A DNA stretch of 64,000 bases from CAYFYS01 sp965202905 (GCA_965202905.1 OZ241868.1:3100001-3164000); one strand, 5' to 3'; positions 7,523 through 16,182 are shown, numbered from the stretch's first letter. Translations and numbers: made by a program. The notes: a model not told the origin generated them from the sequence alone.

Positions 7523-9151
7523 TCACGCCTCCGGCGCGTCGTCCTCGAGGACCAGGGCGGCCAGCCGGTCGCCGGTCGCGACCAGCTCGGGAACGACCGT
7601 GCGCGCGCCGGCGTCGATCAGCTCGCGGACGTGATCTTCGGTCTCCGCGCGCGCCAGAACGGGGCGGTCCGGCAGGGTGTGGCGCAGCAGCCCGACCAGC
7701 CTCGTGGCCGCGGCCGGATCGGACAGCGCGACCACGACGGCGCGCGCGCGGGCGACGTGCAGCGCCTCCAGCACGTCCGGGCGGGTCGCATCGCCGAAAT
7801 AGACCGGCTCGCCCTGGGCGCGGGCGCGCGCGACCGAATAGGGATCGCGGTCGATCGCGATATGCTCCACGCCGCGCGCCGACAGCCGCCGGGCGACCGT
7901 CTGCCCGACCCGTCCGTAGCCCGCGATGATCACATGGTCGCCGATGTCCGGCCCGGCCTGGCTCAGGATGTCGGCATGCGCCACCGAGCGGGAAGCGGCC
8001 CGCCGCGCGACGCCGGAACTCGCCCAGGCGAGCGCCGGGGTGACCAGCATCGACAGCGCGACAGCCGCGGTCAGCGTCTGGCCGACCGGATCGCTCAGCA
8101 ACCCGCCGCCGAGGGCGACGCTGAAGATCACGAAGGCGAACTCGCCGCCCTGGGCGAGCAGCAGGCCGAGCGGCAGGGCGTAGGCCGCAGGCAGGCCGAA
8201 CAGCAGCGCGAGCGCCGCCATGATCAGCGCCTTCACCGCGATCAGCGCGATCGCGACGGCGAGGATCGGGCCGACCTCCGAGACCGCATGGCCCAGATCG
8301 GCCACCATGCCGATGGTCATGAAGAACAGCCCCAGGAGGATTCCCCGGAAGGGCTGGATCTCCGCCGCGACCTGGTGGCGGTACTGGGTCTCGGCCAGCA
8401 GCAAGCCGGCCAGCAGCCCGCCGAGCGCCAGCGACAGCCCGGCAAGCTCGGTCAGCGCGGCGGTGCAGAGCACCACCAGCAGGGTCGTCGCGGCGAACGT
8501 CTCGTCCGTCCGTGCGACCGCCGCCGCTCTGAACAACGGGCGCAGCACATAGCGGCCGAGCGCGAAGATGACGACGATCGCGATGACGGCCTTGAGCGCG
8601 GCGAGGCCGAGCGAGAGGCCGAGCCCGCCCTCGCGCTCGATCAGCGCGATGGCGATCACCAGGATCGGGCCGACGGCGAGGTCCTGCATCAGCAGCACGG
8701 CGAACGCCGAGCGACCGAACCGGGTGGCCAGGCGCCGGCTTTCGATCAGGAGCTGGATGACGAAGACCGTCGACGACAGGGCCAGCGCGGCGCCGACGAC
8801 GATCGCCGCGTCGAGCGGCAGCCCGAACGCAAGCGCGAGTCCGCCGAGCGCAAGCGCGGTGATGACGACCTGCGCGACTCCCATGCCGAACAGCATCGGC
8901 GACAGCACTTTCAGCCGCTCGAACGGCAGCTCGAGGCCGATGGTGAACAGCAGGAAGACCACGCCGAACTCGGCCAGCGCGCGGGCGCTTTCGATATCGC
9001 CGACGAGTTGCAGCCCGTGGGGCCCGACCGCCGCGCCGGCGACCAGATAGCCCAAAACGGGCGAAACCTTCGTGCGCTGCAGCGTGACCAGGGCGACGAC
9101 GGCCGCAGCCAGGATGACGATCACGTCGTTGAGGTGGCCGGCGAGCGGCAT
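7523..9151 (-). CDS. KefB-like monovalent cation:H+ antiporter (CPA2) with RCK/TrkA-N domain
   Basis: About 542 residues from the chosen ATG. The N-terminal about 380 residues are a run of some 12 hydrophobic helices with CPA2 signatures SPVLGYLVAGAAVGPHGL, FGVVFLLFTIGLEL, ALALSSTVFVIQLL, LMQDLAVGPILV and LGLLLAQGGEFAFVIF. A cytosolic Rossmann RCK domain follows with VIIAGYGRVGQTVARRL and an acidic end to strand 2 (AIDRDP). Such proteins exchange K+ or Na+ for H+ across the inner membrane, gated by NAD(H) or thiols. An upstream ATG at 9205 is possible but adds an uncharacteristic 18-residue leader; the ATG at 9151 begins MPLAGHLNDVI. Confidence 0.9.
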   Translation of the reverse strand: MPLAGHLNDVIVILAAAVVALVTLQRTKVSPVLGYLVAGAAVGPHGLQLVGDIESARALAEFGVVFLLFTIGLELPFERLKVLSPMLFGMGVAQVVITALALGGLALAFGLPLDAAIVVGAALALSSTVFVIQLLIESRRLATRFGRSAFAVLLMQDLAVGPILVIAIALIEREGGLGLSLGLAALKAVIAIVVIFALGRYVLRPLFRAAAVARTDETFAATTLLVVLCTAALTELAGLSLALGGLLAGLLLAETQYRHQVAAEIQPFRGILLGLFFMTIGMVADLGHAVSEVGPILAVAIALIAVKALIMAALALLFGLPAAYALPLGLLLAQGGEFAFVIFSVALGGGLLSDPVGQTLTAAVALSMLVTPALAWASSGVARRAASRSVAHADILSQAGPDIGDHVIIAGYGRVGQTVARRLSARGVEHIAIDRDPYSVARARAQGEPVYFGDATRPDVLEALHVARARAVVVALSDPAAATRLVGLLRHTLPDRPVLARAETEDHVRELIDAGARTVVPELVATGDRLAALVLEDDAPEA

Positions 9152-9274
9152 TGCGCGGTTCCCGAAAGCTCGTCCACCATCATAGAACGGCCCGGCCGAA
9201 TTCACCGACGCAATCGCATCGCTTCCATGCCGGGACGCGGCGGGAAGCGGTTGCGGGCCGGCGCGGCCGGCGCG

Positions 9275-9308
9275 CCAGCGGTTCGAATCCTTCGCTTCGA
9301 ACCGCTGG
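9275..9308. repeat. Perfect 13-bp inverted repeat in divergent intergenic region
   Basis: Arms ccagcggttcgaa (9275-9287) and ttcgaaccgctgg (9296-9308) pair perfectly around an 8-base loop. It lies between the divergent antiporter and MFS genes, so it is not at a gene end and has no following T-run. That makes an operator, or an RNA hairpin in a leader, more likely than a terminator. Apart from this and the 11-bp array at 9377-9475, nothing else is recognisable in the 9152-9550 gap. Confidence 0.75.
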
Positions 9309-9376
9309 TTTCATGTCGATGGATCAACCTGTCGAGGCCTTATGAATGCGTTATGGCCGCCGGAGCATCACCGGCC

Positions 9377-9475
9377 AGGGAATTCACGGGGGATTAACGA
9401 GGGATTAACGGGGGATTAACGAGGGATTAACGAGGGATTAACGGGGGGTTCACGGGGGATTAACGGGGGATTCAA
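9377..9475. repeat. 11-bp tandem repeat array, nine units
   Basis: Nine contiguous 11-mers, consensus gggggattaac alternating with gagggattaac; the first (agggaattcac), seventh (ggggggttcac) and ninth (gggggattcaa) are degenerate. The period equals about one helical turn, so the motif would be displayed on one DNA face. It lies just upstream of the MFS gene start at 9551. Either an iterated protein-binding site or a neutral slippage array. Confidence 0.97.
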
Positions 9476-9550
9476 ATGTCTCGGTCGGTCCACCAGGATG
9501 ACGTATGATGACGGCATCGGCCACCGGGAGGGCCAGCCAGCGGCGCGTCG

Positions 9551-10789
9551 ATGTTTGTGCAGTTCTTTCGTTCCAATCCCTACGGCTGGATCGTCGTCGC
9601 CGTCCTGTTCCTGGTGCTCAGCCTGGTCATGGTCTCGCGCACGACCATCGGGCTCCTGATCCCGACCTGGGAGGAGGAGCTCGGCTGGGGCCGCACGTTC
9701 ATCTCGACGGGCGGGGCGGTGATGCTGGTCACGATGGCGATCGGCTCGCCGATGGCCGGCCTGGCGCTGGACCGGATCGGTGCGCGCGCCGTCAACGTCA
9801 CCGGGCTGCTGATCGTGGCGTTGGCGATGCTGTTCACCGCCGGGATGAGCGCGGGCTGGCACTACATCCTGATCTTCGGGATCGTCGGCGGCATCGGCTT
9901 TTCGGCGATCTCCGCGCCGCTGATCGGCGCCGTGGTCTCGCTCTATTTCGAAGACCATCGGGGTCTTGCCACCGGAATCGCGTCTTCGGGCGCGACCGGC
10001 GGGCAGCTCGTCCTGATGCCCGCCTTGGCGATTGCGGTCTCCGCCATCGGCTGGCGCCCGACCTTCGTGGCGCTGGCCGTCCTGCTCGCCGGAACGGCGG
10101 CGCTGACATGGCCGCTGATCCAGCGCCGGGGAACCGTCAGCCTGGCGTCGAGCCATACGCATGCGGGGACGACGCTGTGGTCCCAGCTCGGCTATCTCGG
10201 CCGTTCGCGATCGTTCTGGCTGATGGGGCTGGGCTATGTCGTGTGCGGCTTCACCACCATCGGGGCGATCCGCATCCATTTCCTGCCCTATGCCGCGGCC
10301 TGCGGGTTCCCGCCGGTGCAGAGCGCGACGGCGTTCGGCGTGCTGGCGACGTTCTCGGCGATCGGCATGATCGGCTACGGCGCGCTGTCGGACCGCTTCC
10401 ACCGCCCGCTGCTGCTGGCCAGCGTCTATTTTCTGCGCGCCTTCTGTTTTCTGCTGCTGATGTATATCGCCGGCGACGCGCCGCTGTTGTTCATCTTCGC
10501 GATCCTCTTCGGGATCTTCGACTTCTCGACCTTCCCGATCGTCGCCAACATCGTCTCCACCCATATCGGGCTGCGCATCATGGGGCTGACGATGGGGCTG
10601 CTGTTCGCCTTCCATTCCCTCGGCGGCGCGCTCGGGTCGTTCGCCGGCGGCTGGCTGTTCGACGCCTTCGCCCGGTACGACTGGATGTGGCTGCTGTCGT
10701 TCGGGCTGTCGCTCTCCGCCGCCTTCCTGTCGCTGTTCATCCCCGAGACGCGGGACCGCGGCATGGCGCCGGCCGCCGCCACGGGCTGA
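9551..10789 (+). CDS. MFS transporter
   Basis: 412-residue polytopic protein with about 12 hydrophobic segments. It opens MFVQFFRSNPYGWIVVAVLF, has the MFS loop 2-3 region GSPMAGLALDRIGARAVN, and a second-half counterpart GYGALSDRFHRPLLLA. It resembles the oxalate/formate- or monocarboxylate-type MFS group. Likely moves an organic anion across the inner membrane; no enzyme neighbour points to a substrate. It is a single-gene unit: a repeat-rich gap lies on each side, the gene to its left is divergent and the hydrolase gene to its right is convergent. Confidence 0.85.
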   Translation: MFVQFFRSNPYGWIVVAVLFLVLSLVMVSRTTIGLLIPTWEEELGWGRTFISTGGAVMLVTMAIGSPMAGLALDRIGARAVNVTGLLIVALAMLFTAGMSAGWHYILIFGIVGGIGFSAISAPLIGAVVSLYFEDHRGLATGIASSGATGGQLVLMPALAIAVSAIGWRPTFVALAVLLAGTAALTWPLIQRRGTVSLASSHTHAGTTLWSQLGYLGRSRSFWLMGLGYVVCGFTTIGAIRIHFLPYAAACGFPPVQSATAFGVLATFSAIGMIGYGALSDRFHRPLLLASVYFLRAFCFLLLMYIAGDAPLLFIFAILFGIFDFSTFPIVANIVSTHIGLRIMGLTMGLLFAFHSLGGALGSFAGGWLFDAFARYDWMWLLSFGLSLSAAFLSLFIPETRDRGMAPAAATG

Positions 10790-10919
10790 ACGGCGCGGCG
10801 CGGGCGACGGAGTCGCGCCCGTCGAAAACGCGGCCGGGGTCGGTCGGGGTTGGCCGGGGTCAGGTCGGGGTTGGCGGCGAGTATGGCCTTCGCCGCCCGG
10901 TATGGGCCGGACATACCCG

Positions 10920-11029
10920 GTGTCATCGACGCCCGTGTCATCGACGCCCGTGTCATCGACGCCCGTGTCATCGACGCCCCCCCAGTGTCATCGACGCTGG
11001 TGTCATCGACGCCCGTGTCATCGACACAG
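10920..11029. repeat. 15-bp tandem repeat array, seven units, with a 5-base interruption
   Basis: Unit gtgtcatcgacgccc occurs at 10920-10934, 10935-10949, 10950-10964 and 10965-10979. After a short spacer come gtgtcatcgacgctg (10985-10999), a perfect unit (11000-11014) and a degenerate one (11015-11029). It sits in the convergent gap (10790-11108) between the MFS gene and the hydrolase gene. A looser 20-21 bp duplication (ggccggggtcggtcgggg-like) precedes it at about 10836-10876. No gene is recognised in this gap. Confidence 0.96.
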
Positions 11030-11108
11030 ATGCAGGTCGGCGCGCTCTCGGGAAACCCCGCGGCGGCCGTCGCCGGGACGATCGCGCTGCTGGCGCCCTC
11101 GCCCTCGG

Positions 11109-12080
11109 TCAGCCCCCAGATGCGTGGCCCCCGGATGCGTGGCGCCCGAATGCGTGGCGCCCGGATGCGCGGTGGATGAACGCGACGATCCTGCGGACGG
11201 AGTCCTTCGCGCCGGCCGATGAGGGCTGCGAGCGGATCGCATCGTAGCTGTCGCCCTCGGTCAGCACCCGGTCGACGGCGCCGCCGCGCTTGCGGTAGCC
11301 GGCGATGAACGAGTCCATGTTCTCGCGCGGATGCAACGGATCGTCCGGGTGCTGCAAATAGAGCATCTTCGGCATGTCGATCTCATCGTCCCGGTTGACG
11401 ATGAGATTCGCGCTGCCTTCCTCCATCGCCTCCTCGGTGAGCCAGTATTCCATCTGGTCCTCGAGCAGCCCGGCCTGACGCTCGTCGCCCCCGCCCCCGG
11501 CGATTCGCCGCCCGACGATGCGGTAGCGCGACAGCGGGCAGATCACCGGCCACAGCGTGACGACGAACGGGACGCGGGCGTCGATCCCGTCCCCGCCATC
11601 CAGCGGCGCCGCGGCATAGCGCGCATCGTCCGGCTTGATCGCGGCCAGCACCGCCAGATGCCCGCCGCTCGATGTGCCCATGACGCCGACCAGCTCCGGC
11701 CGGGTGTCGTAATCCGCCGCATGGGCCTTGAGCCAGCGGATGCCGTAGTTGACGTCGGCGACCGAGCCCGGATAGGTCGCCGCCGGCGGGTTGCGGAAAT
11801 CGAGCGCGGCCACGACCACGCCGCCGCTCGCCACCGCGCCGTTGATCGAATCGTTGCCCTCGCGGCTGCCGCGCCGCCAGGCGCCGCCATGCACCTCGAC
11901 CGCCGCCGGAAACGGCCCGGCGCCCTGTGGCCGGAAGATGCGCGCCATGTAGTCGGTCTCGCCATGCCGCAGATACGCGACCTCCTCGATCTCGACCTCG
12001 TAGGTGTCCTGGACATGTGTCGCCATGAAAATCCCCTGGGCCATGAAGGCGCCCTGGGCCATGAAAATCCCCTGGGCCAT
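11109..12080 (-). CDS. Alpha/beta hydrolase (esterase/BD-FAE-like)
   Basis: Up to 323 residues. The oxyanion motif is VEVHGGAWRRGS and the nucleophile elbow is GTSSGGHLAVLAAIK (Ser of GxSxG about residue 139); the acid/His end is near DDPLHPRENMDSF. It resembles carboxylesterases that hydrolyse small esters. Both ends are altered by tandem repeats. The N-terminus reads MAQGIF/MAQGAF/MAQGIF before MATHVQD, giving four possible ATG starts (12080, 12062, 12044, 12026), each with its own SD-like run of G. The C-terminus ends in a repeated (A/S)xGxHAS tail. The ancestral start was probably 12026. Confidence 0.8.
   Translation of the reverse strand: MAQGIFMAQGAFMAQGIFMATHVQDTYEVEIEEVAYLRHGETDYMARIFRPQGAGPFPAAVEVHGGAWRRGSREGNDSINGAVASGGVVVAALDFRNPPAATYPGSVADVNYGIRWLKAHAADYDTRPELVGVMGTSSGGHLAVLAAIKPDDARYAAAPLDGGDGIDARVPFVVTLWPVICPLSRYRIVGRRIAGGGGDERQAGLLEDQMEYWLTEEAMEEGSANLIVNRDDEIDMPKMLYLQHPDDPLHPRENMDSFIAGYRKRGGAVDRVLTEGDSYDAIRSQPSSAGAKDSVRRIVAFIHRASGRHAFGRHASGGHASGG
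11120..11170. repeat. 15-bp tandem repeat at the 3' end of the hydrolase gene
   Basis: Units atgcgtggcccccgg (11120-11134), atgcgtggcgcccga (11135-11149) and atgcgtggcgcccgg (11150-11164), then a partial. In the hydrolase frame they encode a Gly-Arg/Gly-His-Ala-Ser/Phe tail that looks like a read-through extension past the ancestral C-terminus. Confidence 0.92.
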
Positions 12081-12090
12081 GAAGGTCCCC
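12024..12090. repeat. 18-bp tandem repeat duplicating SD plus start codon
   Basis: Units catgaaaatcccctgggc (12024-12041), catgaaggcgccctgggc (12042-12059), catgaaaatcccctgggc (12060-12077) and a partial (12078 on). On the minus strand each copy supplies an AGGGGA- or AGGGC-type SD followed by ATG in the same frame as the hydrolase. Confidence 0.95.
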
Positions 12091-12224
12091 CGGATCGTTC
12101 GGACGCGACGGGCGGGCCCGACCGCCGACCGCCCCCGATCCGGTGAGCGAAGTATGGCGCAGGGCGCCGTCGAACGCCATCTTGCAATCCGGTCGAAGAA
12201 CGGTCGCCGGAGCGCCGTCGCCGG

Positions 12225-13868
12225 TCAGGCGGTCGGCAGCTTGTAATCCTTGAAGTCCTCGCGGAGCCGGGTCTTCAAGAGCTTGCCGGTCGCGGTGTGG
12301 GGGAGCTCATCGACGAAGACGACGTCGTCGGGGATCCACCAGCCGGCGACCTTGCCCTCGAAGTAGGCGAGCATGTCCTCGCGGCTCACCTCGGCGCCCT
12401 CCTTCCGGACCACCACGAGCAGCGGGCGCTCGTCCCATTTCGGGTGGGCGACGCCGATCGAAGCGGCCTCGGCGACGGCGTCGTGGCCGACCGCGATGTT
12501 CTCGATCTCGATGGAAGAAATCCACTCGCCGCCCGATTTGATGACGTCCTTCGACCGGTCGGTGACGGTCATGTAGCGCTCCCGATCGATGGTCGAGACG
12601 TCGCCGGTCGAGAACCAGCCCTCGGCGTCGTGCGCGTCCGATCCCGACTCGCGGAAATAGGCGCTGCACACCCAGGGTCCGCGCACCTTGAGCGTGCCGA
12701 AGGCCACGCCGTCCTCGGCGAGCGTCGCGCCGGCGTCGTCGACGATTTTCATCTCGACTCCGTAGACCGCCTTTCCCTGGCTCACCTGGCGGTCGCAGAT
12801 CTGATCGGCCGTCTCGCCGGTCACGCCGTGCCTGGGCCCGTTGATGGTGCCCAGCGGCGACATCTCGGTCATGCCCCAGGCGTGCCGGACCTCGACGCCG
12901 CAGTGCTTCAGGAAATACTCGGTCATCGCCCGCGGCGTAGCCGAGCCGCCGACGATCAGGCGACGGATGCTGGAAAGCGTCTTGCCGGAATCGGAGAGGT
13001 ATTGCATCAGGCCGAGCCAGATCGTCGGCACCCCGGCCGAGATCGTCACGCCCTCGGACTCCATCAGCTCGTGCAGCGCCTGGCCGTCCATCCGGGGGCC
13101 GGGCAAGACCAGCCTGGCGCCCATCATCGGGGTGAAGTAGGGAAAGCCCCAGGCGTTGACGTGGAACATCGGCACCGCCGGCATGGCGGCGTCGGCCGCG
13201 CCAACGCCGACCGCATCGGGCACCGCGGCGGCCATCGCATGCAGCACCGTCGAGCGGTGGGAATAGAGCACGCCCTTGGGATCGCCGGTGGTCCCCGAGG
13301 AGTAACAGAGCGAAGACGCGGTGTTCTCGTCGAATACCGGCCAGGCGAAATCCTCGTCCGCGGCGGCGAGAAGGCTTTCGTAGCAGTGGACGTTGGCGAG
13401 CCCGGTCTCGGGCATATGCGCCTCGTCGGTCATCACCACGAAGGCCTCGACGGTGGGAAGCTGATCGGCCAGCGCCTCGAGAAGCGGCACGAAGCTCAGA
13501 TCGACGAACAGCGCCCGGTCCTCGGCGTGGCCGACGATGAAGGCGATCTGCGGCGGGAAGAGCCGCGGGTTGATGGTGTGGCAGACCGCCCCCATGCCGG
13601 AGGCGGCGTAGTAGATCTCGAGATGGCGGTAGGTGTTCCAGGCGAGCGTGCCGACCCGGTCCGAATCGCCGATGCCGAGCCCGCGGAGCGCGTTGGCGAG
13701 CCGCTTCATCCTCGCATGCGCGTCGGCGTAGCCGTAGCGGTGGATCGGCCCTTCGACGGTGCGCGAGACGATCTCGGTCTTCGCGTGGTCCCTCGCCGCG
13801 TGCTCGATGATCGACGAGATCAGCAGCGGCGTGTCCATCATCAGGCCTTGCATCGCATGTCCCTCCAT
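12225..13868 (-). CDS. Fatty-acyl/4-hydroxyacyl-CoA ligase (AMP-forming)
   Basis: About 542-547 residues. ANL motifs: YSSGTTGDPKGVLYSH (A3), HAWGMTEMSPLG (A5), WFSTGDVSTID (A7), DRSKDVIKSGGEWISSIEIE (A8) and the terminal lysine in LPHTATGKLLKTRLRED (A10). The GGEWISS form of A8 is typical of the medium/long-chain FadD/AlkK branch. Starts at 13868, 13853, 13841 and 13838 are all in frame; a 15-bp tandem duplication has copied GGAGGGACATGCG plus ATG, so 13853 and 13868 each have a good SD. It is divergent from metY and near an LvaC/A/B-like module, so it may load the hydroxyacid for that pathway (LvaE role). Confidence 0.88.
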   Translation of the reverse strand: MEGHAMQGLMMDTPLLISSIIEHAARDHAKTEIVSRTVEGPIHRYGYADAHARMKRLANALRGLGIGDSDRVGTLAWNTYRHLEIYYAASGMGAVCHTINPRLFPPQIAFIVGHAEDRALFVDLSFVPLLEALADQLPTVEAFVVMTDEAHMPETGLANVHCYESLLAAADEDFAWPVFDENTASSLCYSSGTTGDPKGVLYSHRSTVLHAMAAAVPDAVGVGAADAAMPAVPMFHVNAWGFPYFTPMMGARLVLPGPRMDGQALHELMESEGVTISAGVPTIWLGLMQYLSDSGKTLSSIRRLIVGGSATPRAMTEYFLKHCGVEVRHAWGMTEMSPLGTINGPRHGVTGETADQICDRQVSQGKAVYGVEMKIVDDAGATLAEDGVAFGTLKVRGPWVCSAYFRESGSDAHDAEGWFSTGDVSTIDRERYMTVTDRSKDVIKSGGEWISSIEIENIAVGHDAVAEAASIGVAHPKWDERPLLVVVRKEGAEVSREDMLAYFEGKVAGWWIPDDVVFVDELPHTATGKLLKTRLREDFKDYKLPTA

Positions 13869-13880
13869 CGCATGTCCCTC
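13851..13880. repeat. 15-bp x 2 tandem repeat spanning the ligase start codon
   Basis: catcgcatgtccctc at 13851-13865 and 13866-13880. On the minus strand each copy is a GGAGGG SD followed by ATGs; the protein frame gains Met-Glu-Gly-His-Ala per copy. Confidence 0.95.
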
Positions 13881-13936
13881 CACGGTTTCGGATACGCGCG
13901 ACCTCGCCTGTCGCAATCTATCGCCGCGCCCGGCGG

Positions 13937-13979
13937 GCGACAATGCCCGGGCGCCGATGGCGACAATGCCCGGGCGCCG
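13937..13979. repeat. 23-bp near-perfect tandem duplication before metY
   Basis: Two copies of a 23-bp unit beginning gcgacaatgcccgggcgccg at 13937-13959 and 13960-13979 (second copy short by three bases). It lies in the divergent gap between the CoA ligase and metY, about 40 bp before the metY start, so it could overlap either promoter. Confidence 0.93.
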
Positions 13980-14015
13980 GTATAGACTCGCGCGGCCACT
14001 CCCGGGGAGCCACCG

Positions 14016-15332
14016 ATGGTCGAAGCGAAGCTTCCGCGGTTCGACACCCTGAGCCTGCATGCCGGCCAGCAGCCGGACCCGACGACCGGCGCGCGCGCCG
14101 TGCCGATCTACCAGACGACATCCTACGTCTTTCCCGACACGGACCATGCCGCCTCGCTGTTCAACCTGGAGCGCGCGGGACACATCTATTCCCGGATCTC
14201 CAACCCGACCAACGCGGTCTTCGAGGAGCGTATGGCGGCGCTGGAAGGCGGGGTCGGCGCGATCGCCACCGCGAGCGGCCAGGCCGCGCTGCACCTCGCG
14301 GTGGCGACCCTGATGGACGCCGGCGGGCACATCGTCTCCTCGGGCTCGATCTATGGCGGCAGCCACAATCTCTTCTCCCACACCCTGCCGCGCTTCGGTA
14401 TCACGACCACCTTCGTCGATCCGCGCGACCCCGGCGCCTTCGCCGCGGCGATCCGGCCCGCCACCCGGCTCGTCTTCGGCGAGACCCTGGGCAATCCGGG
14501 GCTCGAGATCATCGACCTCGCCGCGGTCGCCGGAATCGCCCACGAGGCCGGCATCCCGGTGCTGATCGACAACACCTTCGCTTCGCCCGCGCTGTTTCGC
14601 CCGTTCGATCACGGCGCCGATCTGACGCTCCATTCCGCGACCAAGTTCATCGGCGGCCACGGCATCGCCATCGGCGGGGTGCTGATCGACGGCGGCGCGT
14701 TCGACTGGGACGCTTCGGGCAAGTTTCCGACGCTCACCGAGCCCTATGCCGGCTATCACGGCATCGACTTCGCCGAAGAGTTCGGGCCGGCCGCTTTCAT
14801 CACGCGGGCGCGCGCCGAGGGCCTGCGCGATTTCGGCGCCTCGATGAGCCCGGCGAACGCCTTCTACCTTCTCCAGGGGCTCGAGACGCTTCCGCTGCGG
14901 ATGGAGCGCCATGTGGCGAACGCGCGCAAGATCGTGGCCTTCCTCGACGCGCATCCCGGCGTCGACTGGGTAAGCTACCCGGAGCTTCCGGGCCATCCCG
15001 ACCACGCGCTCGCCAAACGCCTGTTGCCCAAGGGCTCGGGCGCGGTGTTCCCGTTCGGGATCGCCGGCGGGCGCGAGGCGGGCCGGGTGTTCATCGAGCG
15101 GCTGCGTCTCTTCTCGCATCTCGCCAATGTCGGCGACGCCAAGTCGCTGGTCATTCACCCGGCCAGCACTACCCACCAGCAGATGGACGCCGCCGCGCTC
15201 GAGGCCGCCGGCATCGGCGAGGGGCTGGTCCGGCTCTCGATCGGCCTCGAAGACGCCGGCGACCTCATCGAGGATCTCGATCAGGCGCTGCGCGCGGCCG
15301 GCCGCGCGGCCGGCCGGCAAGCGGCGGAGTAG
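14016..15332 (+). CDS. metY: O-acetylhomoserine sulfhydrylase / aminocarboxypropyltransferase
   Basis: 438 residues, the length of the MetY group of Cys/Met-metabolism PLP enzymes. Visible: LSLHAGQQPDPTTGARAVPI at the N-terminus, IYSRISNPTNAVFEERMAALEGG, the PLP lysine in HSATKFIGGHG (about residue 209), and the C-terminal HPASTTHQQM. It makes homocysteine from O-acetylhomoserine and sulfide. ATG 14016 follows a CGGGGAG SD at good spacing. The alpha/beta hydrolase follows after 9 bp, probably in one transcript. A gamma-lyase activity cannot be excluded from sequence. Confidence 0.9.
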   Translation: MVEAKLPRFDTLSLHAGQQPDPTTGARAVPIYQTTSYVFPDTDHAASLFNLERAGHIYSRISNPTNAVFEERMAALEGGVGAIATASGQAALHLAVATLMDAGGHIVSSGSIYGGSHNLFSHTLPRFGITTTFVDPRDPGAFAAAIRPATRLVFGETLGNPGLEIIDLAAVAGIAHEAGIPVLIDNTFASPALFRPFDHGADLTLHSATKFIGGHGIAIGGVLIDGGAFDWDASGKFPTLTEPYAGYHGIDFAEEFGPAAFITRARAEGLRDFGASMSPANAFYLLQGLETLPLRMERHVANARKIVAFLDAHPGVDWVSYPELPGHPDHALAKRLLPKGSGAVFPFGIAGGREAGRVFIERLRLFSHLANVGDAKSLVIHPASTTHQQMDAAALEAAGIGEGLVRLSIGLEDAGDLIEDLDQALRAAGRAAGRQAAE

Positions 15333-15341
15333 GGACCGGCC

Positions 15342-16136
15342 ATGGACTTCGCGGTCGGCGGCGCCGCGGTCTTCGCCTCGACCGGCGGACGGGAGTTCGA
15401 TCCGGAGAAACCCGCCATCCTCTTCGTTCACGGTGCGGGCAACGACCATTCGGTTTGGCAGCTTCCGGCGCGCCACTTCGCCCATCGCGGATTCTCGGTC
15501 GCGGCGATCGACCTTCCCGGGCACGGGCGGTCGACGGGCGCGCCGCTCGGCTCGATCGCGGAGATGGCGCGCTGGGTGGGCCGTGCGCGGGCCGCGCTCG
15601 GCCTGGAGCGTGCGCATCTGGTGGGGCATTCCATGGGCGCGCTGATCGTGCTGGCCGCGGCCGGCGCGGAGCCCGACGGTGTGGACCGCATCGTGCTGGC
15701 CGGTCCGGCGCCGGCGATGCCGGTCCACGACGACCTTCTGGCCGCCGCGCGGGCGGGCGAGCATAAGGCAATCGATCTGATCGCCTTTTGGGGGCTGAGC
15801 CATGCGTCCCAGCTCGGACCGCACCGGTGTCCCGGCCTGTGGATGAACGGCGGCGTTCAGCGGCTCCTGGCGCGCGCGGCGGAAGGGGTGCTGGCGACCG
15901 ATCTCGAAGCGTGCGCGGCGTTCGACGACGGCGCGGCGCTGGCCGCCAGGGTGACGGCGCCGAGCCTCCTGATCCTCGGCGACCGCGACATGATGACGCC
16001 GATCGCCGGCGGGCTGGCGCTCGCCGGGATGATCGAGGGCGCCCGGACGGTAACCTTCCCCGGCTGCGGCCACATGATGCTCGCCGAGCGGCCGAACGAG
16101 ACCCTCGATGCGATGCGGGAATTTCTGATCGGCTGA
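15342..16136 (+). CDS. Alpha/beta hydrolase
   Basis: 264 residues with the fold's full signature: FVHGAGNDHSVWQL (oxyanion region), GHSMGALIVLAAAG (nucleophile Ser near residue 96), LILGDRDMMTPI (acid) and GCGHMMLAERPNE (catalytic His near 246). This is the hydrolase/lactonase type often found with acyl-CoA degradation genes. It follows metY by 9 bp and precedes the LvaC-like dehydrogenase by 46 bp, so it may open lactones of hydroxyacids for the following enzymes; that role is a guess from context. Confidence 0.85.
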   Translation: MDFAVGGAAVFASTGGREFDPEKPAILFVHGAGNDHSVWQLPARHFAHRGFSVAAIDLPGHGRSTGAPLGSIAEMARWVGRARAALGLERAHLVGHSMGALIVLAAAGAEPDGVDRIVLAGPAPAMPVHDDLLAAARAGEHKAIDLIAFWGLSHASQLGPHRCPGLWMNGGVQRLLARAAEGVLATDLEACAAFDDGAALAARVTAPSLLILGDRDMMTPIAGGLALAGMIEGARTVTFPGCGHMMLAERPNETLDAMREFLIG

Positions 16137-16165
16137 CGGAAACAGACGGAAACAGACGGAAACAG
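16136..16165. repeat. 10-bp x 3 tandem repeat at gene junction
   Basis: acggaaacag repeated at 16136-16145, 16146-16155 and 16156-16165, beginning on the last base of the hydrolase stop codon and running into the AGAAGGAG SD of the next gene. The repeat lengthens the intercistronic spacer. Confidence 0.96.
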
Positions 16166-16182
16166 AAGGAGTTTGCGCCGGG

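Noticed and set aside
7466..9397. 643-codon plus-strand frame opposite the antiporter
   Set aside because: Highly polar, repetitive antisense translation; the minus strand encodes a clear CPA2 antiporter.
10920..11029. Possible CRISPR array
   Set aside because: Repeats are contiguous 15-mers with no unique spacers and no cas genes nearby.
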